Shown: positions 35,340 through 44,875, counted from the first letter of the stretch. The stretch: DNA of 64,000 nt from Actinomycetes bacterium (GCA_021793235.1 JAJYTD010000014.1:1-64000), one strand, 5' to 3'. Notes: generated by a model from the letters alone, not told the origin. Numbers and translations are program-made.

Positions 35340-36494
35340 GTGAGGTTTCGAGTCGACCGCGATGCGTTCACTGATGCGGTGGCGTGGACAGCAAGAGCGC
35401 TGCCCGCGCGGCCTGCTATGCCGGTACTCGCCGGAATGCGTCTGGAACTGCCCGGAGGCGGGGCAGCGCTGCGGCTGTCGAGCTTTGACTACGAGGTTTC
35501 GGCGCGGGCCGAAGTGGCGGTCGACACCGAGGAGACCGGTGCGGTCCTGGTCTCCGGTCGGCTGCTCGCCGAGATCGCGCGCAACCTCCCCGCTGAACCG
35601 GTGAACGTCGAATCCGACGGCGCGCATGTGGTCGTCACCTGCGGCAGCGCCCGCTTCACCCTGCTCACCCTGCCGCTGGAGGACTACCCGACGCTGCCGG
35701 ACATGCCGCAGACCACCGGTTCCCTGGCAGCCGGCACTTTTACCACAGCGGTACGGCAGGTGAGCCCGGCCGCGAGCCGCGACGACACCCTGCCGATGCT
35801 CACCGGGGTGAACATCACCTTCTCCGGCGATACGTTGACCCTTGCCGCCACCGACCGTTACCGGATCGCCGTACGGGAACTGTGGTGGCGTCCGGAGTAT
35901 CCCGACCTCTCCGCATCTGCACTGGTTCCGGCGCGCACGCTGCACGACACCGCGCGCTCCTTGGCCCCCGGATCCAACGTCGATATCGCCCTGTCCACGG
36001 CTTCGGGGGGCGACGGCGCCATCCTGTCACAGGGGGAGGGAATGATCGGCTTTGAGAACGGCGGTCGGCGGACCACCACCCGGCTGATCGACAGCGACTT
36101 CGTAAAGTACGAGACCCGGTTTCCCGCCGATTTCGCCGCACGCGCCGAAGTCGCCACCGCACCGCTCATCGAGGCGGTGAAGCGGGTGGCGCTGGTCGCT
36201 GACCGGAGTACGCCACTGCGGCTCTCCTTCGTTGAGAGCGAAGTGGTACTCGAAGCGGGGTCCGGCGATGATGCTCAGGCGGCGGAGGCGCTCGGCGTGA
36301 ACTTCCAGGGCGAACCGATGCGGATCGCGTTCACTCCCGAGTACTTCCTCGACGGCCTCGGCGCCGTACAGAGCGAACTCGCCCACCTGAATTTCACCAC
36401 TCCCACGAAACCCGCGGTGATCAATGACGCTCCCGCGGAGGAGGGCGCGCGGCCCGAGTTCCGCTACCTGGTCATGCCGCTGCGTGCCTCCTGA
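35340..36494 (+). CDS. DNA polymerase III beta clamp paralogue
   Basis: A 384-residue protein with three clamp domains. It begins RFRVDRDAFTDAVAWTARALPARPAMPVLAGMRLEL and contains ATDRYRIAVREL; it ends in FRYLVMPLR, the usual clamp C-terminus. No dnaA, recF or gyrB is adjacent, so this is probably the second DnaN found in several actinobacteria rather than the replicative clamp. AGGAGG precedes GTG 35340. Whether it works in repair or replaces the clamp is unknown. DnaA boxes lie 650 bases downstream. Confidence 0.88.
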   Translation: MRFRVDRDAFTDAVAWTARALPARPAMPVLAGMRLELPGGGAALRLSSFDYEVSARAEVAVDTEETGAVLVSGRLLAEIARNLPAEPVNVESDGAHVVVTCGSARFTLLTLPLEDYPTLPDMPQTTGSLAAGTFTTAVRQVSPAASRDDTLPMLTGVNITFSGDTLTLAATDRYRIAVRELWWRPEYPDLSASALVPARTLHDTARSLAPGSNVDIALSTASGGDGAILSQGEGMIGFENGGRRTTTRLIDSDFVKYETRFPADFAARAEVATAPLIEAVKRVALVADRSTPLRLSFVESEVVLEAGSGDDAQAAEALGVNFQGEPMRIAFTPEYFLDGLGAVQSELAHLNFTTPTKPAVINDAPAEEGARPEFRYLVMPLRAS

Positions 36495-36504
36495 GGCCAG
36501 GGCA

Positions 36505-36933
36505 CTAGTCGGGGCACCCTTCCATGTTCTCGATGTCAGCGCTTTCGTCGAGGGGAACGAGTTCGAAATGCAGGGTGCGGTACCGCAGTAGGCGGTGGGA
36601 TATGGGAACCGCCCAGCCCTGCAGCATGGGATGGCTGCGGCCCAGCAGCCGGGCCGCCTGCTGGGCTTCCTTGCCCTCGAGAAGTCGGACTCTGCCGCGG
36701 ATGGGTTTGCCGGTCGGTTCGCCGCGGAAGGTGCACGGACGCATATCGGCCATGGGATGGCGGCGCAGCCGCTTTGCTTTGCCGGAGTCCTCCCAGGTCC
36801 GAAACACCACTCGCCCGTTGTCGACGACGATGCTCACTGGGGTGTCCACGCACGTCACGCCATCGCTGCGGTAGGTGGTGAGGAGGGCGGTCTTGTGGCT
36901 GCGAAACGGTTGGAGGAGCGCGGCTGCGATCAT
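36505..36933 (-). CDS. PPOX-class F420-dependent oxidoreductase-like protein
   Basis: A 142-residue split-barrel flavin/deazaflavin protein: SHKTALLTTYRSDGVTCVDTPVSIVVDNGRVVFRTWEDSGKAKRL matches the actinobacterial PPOX class F420-dependent family. The LRRHP and RLLEGKEA segments continue the barrel. The reaction is unknown. It is convergent with the clamp gene, with 10 bases between stops. Confidence 0.85.
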   Translation of the reverse strand: MIAAALLQPFRSHKTALLTTYRSDGVTCVDTPVSIVVDNGRVVFRTWEDSGKAKRLRRHPMADMRPCTFRGEPTGKPIRGRVRLLEGKEAQQAARLLGRSHPMLQGWAVPISHRLLRYRTLHFELVPLDESADIENMEGCPD

Positions 36934-37137
36934 CCTCGGGCCTCCTGCGGAGAAAGTGATGGTCCTACAACCACTCTTCCCTTATGGTGACCTACATCAC
37001 TTTCCAATTCCAGTGATGAGTCGCGGCGGCTTTCCGACGGATCGATTTCCTGGAGGGCCCCGGGCCGAATGCAGAGTCCGCGCCCGACCGGAGAGGACAC
37101 CTCTTCGCGTGGCCGAAAAAAGGGGCGGGAGAGTGGT

Positions 37138-37210
37138 TTATCCACAGGGGATTCTGGCCCCCTAGGGGGATCCCGCGCTTTTCCCCAGGTTTCCCACAGG
37201 GTTATCCACA
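37138..37210. other. DnaA-box cluster
   Basis: Two exact TTATCCACA boxes (37138-37146 and 37202-37210) flank a weaker TTTCCCACA (37190-37198), all in the same direction. A further TGTGGAAAA lies at 37424-37432 in the next gene. The spacer between the PPOX and DUF2786 genes (36934-37281) otherwise holds no gene. Confidence 0.6.
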
Positions 37211-37281
37211 GGCTGGTGTGTAGTTGGGAAGAGGGTTTCGGCCGCAAAGACGCCGACCGGAACCGAGCTCTGTGGGGACGA

Positions 37282-38130
37282 CTATTCTCGTCCGTCGGCC
37301 AGCGCCGAGGTGCCGCCCTGGCCGACGGAGTTTTCCATACCCAATTCCGCGCGGCGCCCACGGAGATACCCGGCGCGATATCCGGCACGGTGGTGGGTGC
37401 GCTCCGGGCGAGTGGGACGAAGCTGTGGAAAACGACGCTGGAATTCCTCATGAACGCGGTCCACGTCAGTTCTCAGCACCACTTCAGCGCCGTGTGCCGC
37501 CGAACCCTCATCGCTCCCCGCCGCTGAAGCGGCTCCCCCGGGCCGCGACGGGTCCTCCCGCAACCGGGCCCGGAACTCGCGGATGCGCTCGGCGACCGCA
37601 TAGCCGTATGCGCGGATGAAAGACCGGTAGAACCGGCTGCGTTCAGTAGCCAGTGCCGACCGGTCGTAATTGCGGAGTTCGCGCAGGTTCAGCACATGTT
37701 CGCGCGCGGTGAACCGGGCAGAGGCCTCCATTTGCATGGTGATCGACGGCAGCAGCACGCGCAGTGAATCCAGGGCGGTCACAGTACCGACGATGATGAG
37801 CGTGCGTTCGGTGTTCGCTGAAGTGTTGCCGCGTACCGCCGACTGGCAGCCATAGGCCGCCGCGATTCCGGCCAGCGCTTTGACGCGAGCCTTGCCGTGT
37901 CCGCCGACCCCCGAGACCGGAAAGTCCAGCCGGGTGATCGACTCGGCCGCCTCGCCTCGTTGGGCGCGTGCCTCGGCCTCAGCGATGGCGTGCCGGGTCA
38001 TGAGCTCGGCTGCCTTGGCGGTGAACGCCTGGCTTTCGGCATCGGTGACCGCCGGATCCTCCGCCATCCGGAGAAGCCCACGGACTCGCTCGATCATCTT
38101 CTGGCGAGCTTCTGTGGTCTCTGTAGACAT
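37282..38130 (-). CDS. DUF2786 domain protein
   Basis: A 282-residue protein. Residues 8-50 are the DUF2786 domain (MIERVRGLLRMAEDPAVTDAESQAFTAKAAELMTRHAIAEAE). The middle (VRGNTSANTERTLIIVGTVTALDSLRVLLPSITMQME) matches the extension seen in long actinobacterial members. The C-terminus is basic. Function unknown. The start MSTETTEARQ at 38130 gives the family N-terminus. Confidence 0.82.
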   Translation of the reverse strand: MSTETTEARQKMIERVRGLLRMAEDPAVTDAESQAFTAKAAELMTRHAIAEAEARAQRGEAAESITRLDFPVSGVGGHGKARVKALAGIAAAYGCQSAVRGNTSANTERTLIIVGTVTALDSLRVLLPSITMQMEASARFTAREHVLNLRELRNYDRSALATERSRFYRSFIRAYGYAVAERIREFRARLREDPSRPGGAASAAGSDEGSAAHGAEVVLRTDVDRVHEEFQRRFPQLRPTRPERTHHRAGYRAGYLRGRRAELGMENSVGQGGTSALADGRE

Positions 38131-38737
38131 AGGGCGGTTGGTCGTCTCCCCTGGTGAGTTCGGCCGGACCTTCGAGCTTAGGTGTTCGCGCTCCCCGCAG
38201 CCATCCGAACGGTACCGGGTATATGACAGATCGCGAACACGCAGGTGGGCGGCTGCGACACAGCCATAGTCATCCACAAGGGCCTACCACCGGCCCGGCA
38301 GGCCCGCTGCGCTGTCTCTCACCATGGCCAACGTGACGGATCAGATGTCTCCCCCAGACTCAGTCCCCCCACTACCGCCGTGCTTCCCGCACACTCTGTG
38401 GAAGGCGTCGCTTGGCATGGGCAAGGCTGCTCGGCCGTGCGCCGATCAACCGCGTGTACTACCACGCTGTTCCGGCGCTGTTCGGCCGGAACCGCAGGGG
38501 CGCCGACGCGTTCGCCAACGCCTGGTCGCGGTAGGTCTCAGCGGTCCAGCCGGTGTACACCCAAACTGAAGAAGGCCGCGAACTGCTCTATCTGCACTAC
38601 GCCACCGCTCCCTACGCGTCCACTACCGCCTCCCGCCTCACGTGGTCGTGACAGAGAGGCCCACCGTGTCGGCGAGCACATCGAGTCCGTGCTGAGCAGG
38701 GGGCGACACGGAAGCGGTGCGGGCCGGCACCGCCGGG
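38131..38737. other. about 600 bases without a confident gene
   Basis: Several short frames overlap here. One from about 38385 to 38532 reads RLAWARLLGRAPINRVYYHAVPALFGRNRRGADAFANAWSR before a stop, and another continues with GRELLYLHYATAPY. These look like protein sequence in broken frames and may be a decayed gene, but I cannot name a family. Confidence 0.35.
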
Positions 38738-39184
38738 TCAGGCGGATTTGTTGCCGGCGACCATCCCGATGATGCCCAGAATGACCCAGATCAGCGCTGC
38801 GGCACCGAGGCCGGCGAAGGCCGCGCCGAACAGGCCGGAAATGAGCGCACCGGCAAAGACATAGCCGATGTAGGACACGACCGCGGTTCCCGCGCCGCCG
38901 ACCACGGCGGGAGCGGCCGCGAACCGCCACGGGTACTGTCCGGCGTAGCGCCGGGCGCGGCGGTCGCCCTTACCGCCCAGCAGCGCGACGGCACCGCCGA
39001 CCAGAGCGAAGAAGAAAATCCCGGTGGTGAGTCCGGAGGAGAGCGCTCCGAGTACGCTCGGTGAAAGGTTCAGCAGGAACGACCCGATTCCCGTTACCGC
39101 TCCGGCCGCCATTGCCGTTCCCCAAGGCCAGATCATCGTCGCCGAGGCGACGGGGGTGAAGGCGTTGCCGCGCTCAAGCGCCAT
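38738..39184 (-). CDS. four-helix membrane protein
   Basis: A 148-residue protein with four hydrophobic segments (TMIWPWGTAMAAGAVTGIGSFLL, LTTGIFFFALVGGAVALLGG, AVVSYIGYVFAGALISGLF, ALIWVILGIIGMVAG). No catalytic motif is visible and I do not recognise the family. ATG 39184 starts a plausible short cytoplasmic N-terminus. Confidence 0.7.
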   Translation of the reverse strand: MALERGNAFTPVASATMIWPWGTAMAAGAVTGIGSFLLNLSPSVLGALSSGLTTGIFFFALVGGAVALLGGKGDRRARRYAGQYPWRFAAAPAVVGGAGTAVVSYIGYVFAGALISGLFGAAFAGLGAAALIWVILGIIGMVAGNKSA

Positions 39185-39613
39185 GTCCGCTCCTCTGTTC
39201 GTAGGCCCGTGCCCAGCTGGGCCCGCAGGTCGGGTCCAGATACTTCCAGCATGCCCCCGACGTGCCGCCGGCGCATCAGGGCACATCCCTGACATACCCC
39301 TGACCCCGCCGTCTGGCACCTGCCGTGGGCGCCATCCACAGGGCTGTGGACGGCTCTCATGCGATCAACGATGCGAGCGACGGAAAAGTGCCGCCGAGGG
39401 CGGATACCACGTTGCGGTGACCCGCGATTCCGCGTCATCGACGCCTTCGACACCTGGACCTAGCGGCTGGGCCGCTCCTCCTTCGCTGCTCTGCAGGTAA
39501 CGGCCCGTACCGGCCGGGCCGCGGCTGCCCGGCGACGCCCTCCGGGGCGTCGCCGGATCGGCCGCCAAGGTCGACGAAGGAGAACTGCGGGCCTGACGGC
39601 CACGTTGGCGGGA
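39185..39613. other. no confident gene; one hairpin
   Basis: No supported frame. GGCGACGCCC and GGGGCGTCGCC form a strong hairpin at about 39533-39556, close to the end of the minus-strand NUDIX gene and a possible terminator for it. A short dyad CATCCACAGGGCTGTGG lies near 39335. Confidence 0.45.
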
Positions 39614-40537
39614 TCAGCCGGCTGGTTCGCGGTGATCCCCGTCCACCCGGTTGAGGGCGGCGGACAACCACTGCGGGGAGACCACCTGGCTGCCCGCGAA
39701 GAGGGCGGGCCTTCCGGTGGCGACCAGTGCGCCGGGGCCCCTCCCAATGCGGGCCGTGTCGGCGGCGCCCTCGGCATCGGCCTCGGGGCCGCCGAGCGCC
39801 TGCACCACGTCGATACCAGGGACCGGCAACGGGGCGGGGACTCCCTTCTCGACCAGCAGCCGAACATGGGGAAACCAGCGGTGGAGGGGGGCCAGGGACA
39901 GCCCGTCCGGCAGTTCCGTGCCGTCGATCCCGGTCGCAGCGAGCGTGGCGAGGTCGTCGCGGAGCCGGGTGGCGGCCTCCGCGGTGGTGCCGCTGTTCGT
40001 TTCTTCCCCGCCGAAGCGGTGGCCGAGAACGGTCGGCACGTCCACGACCAGGACGAGTCGCTGGGCCAGCGCCTCGCGGATCTGTGGCCAGATCCGGCCG
40101 AACGCCGGGAGCAGTCGCAGACCGGTCACCTCGTCAAGGGGGACCCACCGGATGGCCGAGCTCTCGTTGTTGCCGGGGGAGAAGACCCGCTTCTCCGCAG
40201 CCCTCGCCAACACGGTGTCATAGCGCCAGACGGAATGGTCCTGCCGGTGAACACCGCTCAACATGATCTCGCCCAACTCTCCTGCGACTTCCTCGCCGAA
40301 CTCGCGCAGAGCGGCCTGCACCGCGGACTCGCCGCTGTTGAGGGCACCACCGGGCATACCCCACGTATCGCCCATGTGACTCCACCACGCCCGGTGCTGC
40401 AGCAGTACATGACCGGTCCCCTTGGGGTCGGTCGCATGCAGCAGCAGCCCGGAGGCCCCGTACCGTCCCCACCGCCGTGAACCGTCGGGCAGGACCACCC
40501 AGCCGTCGCCGTCGCCCGTATGCATCCACGCCTCCAT
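39614..40537 (-). CDS. NUDIX hydrolase with C-terminal extension
   Basis: A 307-residue protein. Residues 25-155 form a NUDIX domain with the Nudix box GALNSGESAVQAALREFGEEV (GX5EX7REUXEEXGU pattern). The last 150 residues (RLVLVVDVPTVLGHRF, then LHRWFPHVRLLVEKG, then VVQALGGPEADA) look like a separate folded domain resembling nucleotide-binding NYN/NTP-handling proteins, but I cannot name it. Substrate unknown. ATG 40537 is the only good in-frame start near the domain. Confidence 0.78.
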   Translation of the reverse strand: MEAWMHTGDGDGWVVLPDGSRRWGRYGASGLLLHATDPKGTGHVLLQHRAWWSHMGDTWGMPGGALNSGESAVQAALREFGEEVAGELGEIMLSGVHRQDHSVWRYDTVLARAAEKRVFSPGNNESSAIRWVPLDEVTGLRLLPAFGRIWPQIREALAQRLVLVVDVPTVLGHRFGGEETNSGTTAEAATRLRDDLATLAATGIDGTELPDGLSLAPLHRWFPHVRLLVEKGVPAPLPVPGIDVVQALGGPEADAEGAADTARIGRGPGALVATGRPALFAGSQVVSPQWLSAALNRVDGDHREPAG

Positions 40538-40641
40538 CGCCGTGCTGACATGCTGTCCCGTATTCAGAGTGCCTGTTCCGGCCGACTTCGGCCACCGCGG
40601 AGGGGGCGGAAGTCTTCCGCTCCCGCTAGGATTTGCCCGCG

Positions 40642-41928
40642 ATGACCACAATGGCGATGTCCACCGCGAAGCTCCCCCTGTACACGCTCGACCTGGTGAG
40701 GCGGTACTGGGCGCCTCTGCTGTGCGTCTATGCGGTGGGGACCTTCGCGCACGACATGCTGATCCGGGGCATGGTGTGGGTCTCTGAGGAAGACACGATC
40801 CTGCCGCTCGTCGGATTGAGCATCTCGGTGCTGATCACACTGGCGACCACCATCCTCATGTTCCACATGCTCCGTCCGGGACTGCCCGCCGTGGACACGG
40901 AGCTGATCGGAACGGCGCGCGCCGCCGACCACAGTAGCTTCAGCAAGCGGGAACGGCATGTGGTGGACGCGGTGGCGATGGCCATCCTGCCCTTTCTCGT
41001 CTTCTACAGCGCGTGGGGGATGTTCGGCGAGGAGTTCCGCCTCTACAGCGTCTCCCTGCTCAACGAGCGCGGCCTCGAGGCATACGCGGAACCGACCGAA
41101 CTCAACGCGTTCGGCGTGCCGCTCGTGGTCGCGCTGGCCTCATGGGGCCTGCGTATCCTCGTCGAACGTTTCTACAAGCGCAACGAGAACAAGTTCCTCG
41201 GCATGCTGGTGGCGCTGTTCGAAGCGAACTGGATGTTCTTCGCGGTCTTCTCGGTGGCCCAACTGATCAGCAACTCCAAGACGTGGGTCTCCGGCCGGGA
41301 GGTCGTGGCCTCCCTGCAGTACGCGACAGTCGACCTGACGAGGTGGCTGGGCGATCTCACCGCGCTCCCCGTGGAGGCGGGCTACCTCGCGCTGCTGGGA
41401 GCGATCGCGACGGGGTGGGGGCACCTGAAGGACGGGCTCTTCGAACCGCTGCTGTGGCTGGCGATCGCCGCGGTCGTGTTCGGCGCCGAGGTCGACCGGC
41501 ACGAGTCGCTGTTCCGCAAAGGTACGAGGGGCGCCCAGATCGAGGAGGTCGTCACCCGTCCATCCGGCTTCATCCGCGGTGTCACCAGGTTCACCAGTCG
41601 GGACATGCTGGACAAGTACATGCCCGTCTTCAACGCTCTCCGCTTCGTCCTGCGTGTGGGGCCGGTGTTCTGCCTCTCCTTCTGCCTCTACTACGTCCTG
41701 GTGGAGCTCGCGTTCAGTTGGCTGCACCGCGGAATACTCGTCTTCATCGGGCCGAATGAATTCCTGGGCTGGTGGTGGCAGTGGCTGCTACCGATCGACT
41801 TCGCGGTGGAGGCCTTGCATGAGCTGGTGCGGGTCTGTCTGCTCGCGGCGACGTTCGAGCTGACGCTGCGCCTGGTGGCGACCAAGAGCACCGGCCGCCG
41901 GGCACGCCGGCACAGCCGCGCCGTCTGA
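40642..41928 (+). CDS. large multi-pass membrane protein
   Basis: A 428-residue protein with about eight hydrophobic segments (for example APLLCVYAVGTFAHDMLI, LPLVGLSISVLITLATTILMF, MFFAVFSVAQLI, VFCLSFCLYYVLVELAFSWL, VCLLAATFELTLRLVA). No known motif. It converges with a three-gene membrane operon (42124-44322) and may belong to the same function, but that is only position. Confidence 0.72.
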   Translation: MTTMAMSTAKLPLYTLDLVRRYWAPLLCVYAVGTFAHDMLIRGMVWVSEEDTILPLVGLSISVLITLATTILMFHMLRPGLPAVDTELIGTARAADHSSFSKRERHVVDAVAMAILPFLVFYSAWGMFGEEFRLYSVSLLNERGLEAYAEPTELNAFGVPLVVALASWGLRILVERFYKRNENKFLGMLVALFEANWMFFAVFSVAQLISNSKTWVSGREVVASLQYATVDLTRWLGDLTALPVEAGYLALLGAIATGWGHLKDGLFEPLLWLAIAAVVFGAEVDRHESLFRKGTRGAQIEEVVTRPSGFIRGVTRFTSRDMLDKYMPVFNALRFVLRVGPVFCLSFCLYYVLVELAFSWLHRGILVFIGPNEFLGWWWQWLLPIDFAVEALHELVRVCLLAATFELTLRLVATKSTGRRARRHSRAV

Positions 41929-42089
41929 GGAGCGAATCGAATCGCGCCCGTCCGGTTCCGGTAAAGAGCCGGCTTCTGCCTGCGCTGCGGTACACACGTC
42001 TGAGCAGGCCAGCCGATTCGGCCGATCGGGCGGGCTATCCGTTCGGCCACCGTCCCCGGACCGGTGGCCTCGGTCACTACCGCCGTGCC

Positions 42090-42121
42090 GTTTCCCCCCG
42101 CCCGATCGGGCGGGGGGAAAC
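42090..42121. terminator. bidirectional terminator, 32-base perfect palindrome
   Basis: GTTTCCCCCCGCCC and GGGCGGGGGGAAAC around GATC form a perfect 16+16 dyad. It sits between two convergent membrane-protein units and can serve both. Confidence 0.85.
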
Positions 42122-42123
42122 AG

Positions 42124-43068
42124 TCAGTCCTGCTGCTCGAATAGCAGTACCCCTGGGCGGGGCTTCTCTGCGTCCGTGCTGGTTTTGGCGCCGACCTCGA
42201 AGCTCAGCTTCTTCGCCGCGTCCTTTGGTACCAGATAGCTGACGACAAGGCCGGTCTCCTCCCCGGCGGGGATCGGGTCGCCCCCCGCATTGGTGCAGCC
42301 GGACACGACCGAACCCACGTCCTCGGGCAGTGGTCGGCCGCTGAACTCCACCGTCGGATCCCAACTCCGCCCCTGATCGTCCACGGCGCGGAACTGGCAG
42401 GACAGCAGCAGCTCGCTCGCTCGTTCGTCGCTGGGGGTCACTTTGAAGACGGCATCGACCAGCTCCAGCCCTTTGGGCAAGGGAGCGCCTCCGGTCTCAC
42501 CGAACACCGCTCCGCGGAACTCCCAGTCGCTGCCGGCCAGTGTGGCGGTGGTCCCGGAGACGAGCTCCGCCTCCGGCGGCATGGCACCACGTTCGAGCAT
42601 CGTTCGGCGCTCCAGCCACCAAGGAACGCCCATAGCCAGGGGTAGCAGCACGAACAGCGCTAAGACGTAGGGCAACTGGAGCCGCTTCCACAGGGGCATG
42701 GCGCGCTTTGCCCGCGGCGAGGGCGCAGGGGGCGGCGGTGGCCCCTGGTGCATCGGCGGACCGGGCTGCATCCGCCCGTCCGGAGGGCCGTAGTGCCCTG
42801 GAGGCCCTGGAGGTCCCGGAGGCCCTGGAGGTCCCGGAGGCCCTGGAGGCCCTGGAGGTCCCGGAGGCATGGGAGGGCCGTAGGGGCCGGGATAGCCCGG
42901 AGGTGCGGGATGGCCGTGCGCTCCCGGAGGCGGAGCGTAGGGGCCCGGTGGTGGTCCGGGAGGACCGGGCCGGCCGGGAGGGGGGCCGTGCGGACCCTGG
43001 GGCCCATGGCTTCCGGGAGGGAGGAAGCCGGGCTGCTGCGCCCGGCGGCGGGGATCATTGGGGTGCAT
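42124..43068 (-). CDS. type II membrane protein with collagen-like GPP repeats
   Basis: A protein of 314 aa. Residues 12-125 are a cytoplasmic low-complexity tail in which GPPGPPGPP triplets dominate. One membrane helix ([21 protein letters not shown]) follows. The outside domain of about 160 residues reads [34 protein letters not shown] and [19 protein letters not shown], like a DUF4352-type immunoglobulin-like fold. Last of three genes in a row with the same topology. Confidence 0.75.
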   Translation of the reverse strand: MHPNDPRRRAQQPGFLPPGSHGPQGPHGPPPGRPGPPGPPPGPYAPPPGAHGHPAPPGYPGPYGPPMPPGPPGPPGPPGPPGPPGPPGPPGHYGPPDGRMQPGPPMHQGPPPPPAPSPRAKRAMPLWKRLQLPYVLALFVLLPLAMGVPWWLERRTMLERGAMPPEAELVSGTTATLAGSDWEFRGAVFGETGGAPLPKGLELVDAVFKVTPSDERASELLLSCQFRAVDDQGRSWDPTVEFSGRPLPEDVGSVVSGCTNAGGDPIPAGEETGLVVSYLVPKDAAKKLSFEVGAKTSTDAEKPRPGVLLFEQQD

Positions 43069-43081
43069 GTCCTGCTCTCCC

Positions 43082-43696
43082 CTAACGTCTCTCGGCGGGC
43101 GTGATGGTCACGGTCTCCTCGGCCTGGTCGACCATGTCGGCGAGTTCGGCACCGTAAAGCCCAAGATCCACATTGGCCTGGGCGGACAGCCGGTCCTGGC
43201 CGCCTTTGCCGAGGCGTATGCGAAAAGTCGGGTCGGTGAGGCGCTCCTTGGGGACCTCGAACGCAACGGCGCCGTAGACGGGGATGCCCGGGTCGAACAC
43301 CGCTCCCGTCCCGCCGAAGGCGTTCAACGGCAATTTGCTCATGGAGTAGGTGTAGCCGTCGCCGGTGTCCAGATCAGCTTGCACGTTTCTCAAGGTGTCC
43401 GATGTCGATGTGACCGTGGCCCAGACGATCACCCAGATCTCCTCCGTCTCGAAGGAAGCCTGGATGCCTGAGTCGTCCCCGTCGGCGATGGATTGGGTGA
43501 TCTGGACCTTCTCGACCTTGATGGTGTAGCGGTCGGCGTCAATGGTGGAACCGATATCGCCGGAGGAGGCGATCGGTTCCGTCTGGTCCGAATCGGAGAG
43601 GATCAGCGAGTGCGCTCCCATGATCAGGGCGAGCAGCACCAGGCTGAGGACCGCGGTCAGCGCACGGTGGACGAAGGATCCGGACATGGCGTTCAC
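43082..43696 (-). CDS. single-pass membrane protein, outside Ig-like domain
   Basis: A 204-residue protein. One N-terminal helix ([22 protein letters not shown]) leads to an outside domain ([35 protein letters not shown]) resembling DUF4352. It starts inside the end of the upstream gene (ATG at 43696 against stop at 43693). It is a probable paralogue of its neighbours. No function known. Confidence 0.75.
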   Translation of the reverse strand: MNAMSGSFVHRALTAVLSLVLLALIMGAHSLILSDSDQTEPIASSGDIGSTIDADRYTIKVEKVQITQSIADGDDSGIQASFETEEIWVIVWATVTSTSDTLRNVQADLDTGDGYTYSMSKLPLNAFGGTGAVFDPGIPVYGAVAFEVPKERLTDPTFRIRLGKGGQDRLSAQANVDLGLYGAELADMVDQAEETVTITPAERR

Positions 43697-44322
43697 CCCT
43701 TCTCAAAAGGAAGGGAGACATTGGCGATGACCTTGTCGGTGGGAAACCAGCTCTCACTCTGGTCGGTGAACCCCGACTTAAGCTCGGCACCCATGATGGT
43801 GAAGGCGACTCCTTCGAACTTTTCCGGATCGGTCTCCTCCTCGGGCATCGGCCACGTGAGCACGACCTCCTCGGGCATCTCCGGCTGGATCATTCCGGCG
43901 GGAGTGTCGGGGCGCCGTTCAAGGAACGCGGAGGTCGCCTTGAGCTCCACATCGCCGGGAGTCAGCTTCGGGTTCAGGATCAGGCGGAGCTCCGCCGGCC
44001 AGAAGGGTTCGGTGTGGTGCGACGTGAGGTCGGCCCGCACCCGTACTTCCAACGTACCGAGGATCTCGTTCTCGACGAGTTCGGCCTCGTGCAGGGTGAT
44101 CGTGAACATGTCGTTGGTGACGGGCGTTCCCGGATCGGTGAGGGGAGGCTTCGCGGGGGCCAGTCCGCCCAATGCCCAGATGAGAAGTATGGCCCCGCCG
44201 GCCACCGCCGTGCCCACGAGAACAATGGCGGCGCGCAGGGGGCCGCTTCTGGGCAGCAGGCTGCCAGGGCCGTCATCAAAGTCAGGAGCGTGGTGTGCCA
44301 CGAGGAAGAAGTCTAGAGGCAA
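43693..44322 (-). CDS. single-pass membrane protein, outside Ig-like domain
   Basis: A 209-residue protein with a short cytoplasmic start, one helix (IVLVGTAVAGGAILLIWALGG) and an outside domain (DMFTITLHEAELVENEILGTLEVRVRADLTS). First gene of the three-gene run; its stop overlaps the next start by four bases (ATGA). Function unknown. Confidence 0.75.
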   Translation of the reverse strand: MPLDFFLVAHHAPDFDDGPGSLLPRSGPLRAAIVLVGTAVAGGAILLIWALGGLAPAKPPLTDPGTPVTNDMFTITLHEAELVENEILGTLEVRVRADLTSHHTEPFWPAELRLILNPKLTPGDVELKATSAFLERRPDTPAGMIQPEMPEEVVLTWPMPEEETDPEKFEGVAFTIMGAELKSGFTDQSESWFPTDKVIANVSLPFEKG

Positions 44323-44634
44323 CTATCCGTTTCGGGGCTTTCGCGGCCTGATGAGGACAGAAGCTCAAGGTGTGGAACCGAACGAGGGCGGGAAGCATCA
44401 GGTGCCGGCTCGGGGAGCGGGCCGACCGGGTACCGCTGGAGATCACCGAGCTCGCGGTTCCAACTCTGGATAAATCAGGTGTAAGTGGACTGAAAGCGGC
44501 ACGCAAGACGCCCTCTCTAGGGTGAATCCTGTTCGGCGAGACCGGTATCCGCAGGAGGACGGCCTGCGGGCACCGGTCCGGCGTTCGTCAGGGTCCGGGG
44601 CCGTCGGCCCCTCGCTTGCTGGAACGGATGGGTG
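44323..44634. other. no gene; promoter region of two divergent units
   Basis: The stretch separates the membrane operon from the small acidic genes. CGGGGCCGTCGGCCCC near 44596-44611 could form a small hairpin. No supported frame. Confidence 0.45.
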
Positions 44635-44838
44635 ATGGGGCAGATGCTGGTTGCGGAGCCGGACCGGGTCGATGCCGAGTTCCTGGAGACTGTGGCGGGT
44701 CTGGGGATGCTGGATCCGGTGGTTCGCGCGGCCGCCAAGGCCAGTCCTTTCAGCGATGACGACGAGCCTGTACGGCAGGACGACATGGAGCCGTTCGAGG
44801 ATGACGACCTTGATGACACGGTCGTCGATTGGCCTTAG
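44635..44838 (+). CDS. small acidic protein 1 of a paralogous pair
   Basis: A 67-residue acidic protein starting MGQMLVAEPDRVDAEFLETV. Shared with the next gene are MGQ at the start and the pattern VDxEFxxxVAG followed by AKAxPFxD. The tail is Asp/Glu-rich and ends DDTVVDWP. No membrane helix, signal or cysteine. I do not recognise the family. Its ATG overlaps a GTG three bases upstream. It lies 37 bases before its paralogue and about 350 before a STAND regulator. Confidence 0.6.
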   Translation: MGQMLVAEPDRVDAEFLETVAGLGMLDPVVRAAAKASPFSDDDEPVRQDDMEPFEDDDLDDTVVDWP

Positions 44839-44875
44839 GGTTTCGCGGGATCTGATCGAGAGCGGAGAAGTACGT

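Noticed and set aside
37138-37210. Chromosomal origin oriC
   Set aside because: Too few DnaA boxes and no dnaA, gyrB or recF nearby; reported only as a box cluster.
42780-42880. GC-rich repeat as a possible mobile element
   Set aside because: It is in-frame GPP coding repeat of the membrane protein, with no terminal repeats or transposase.
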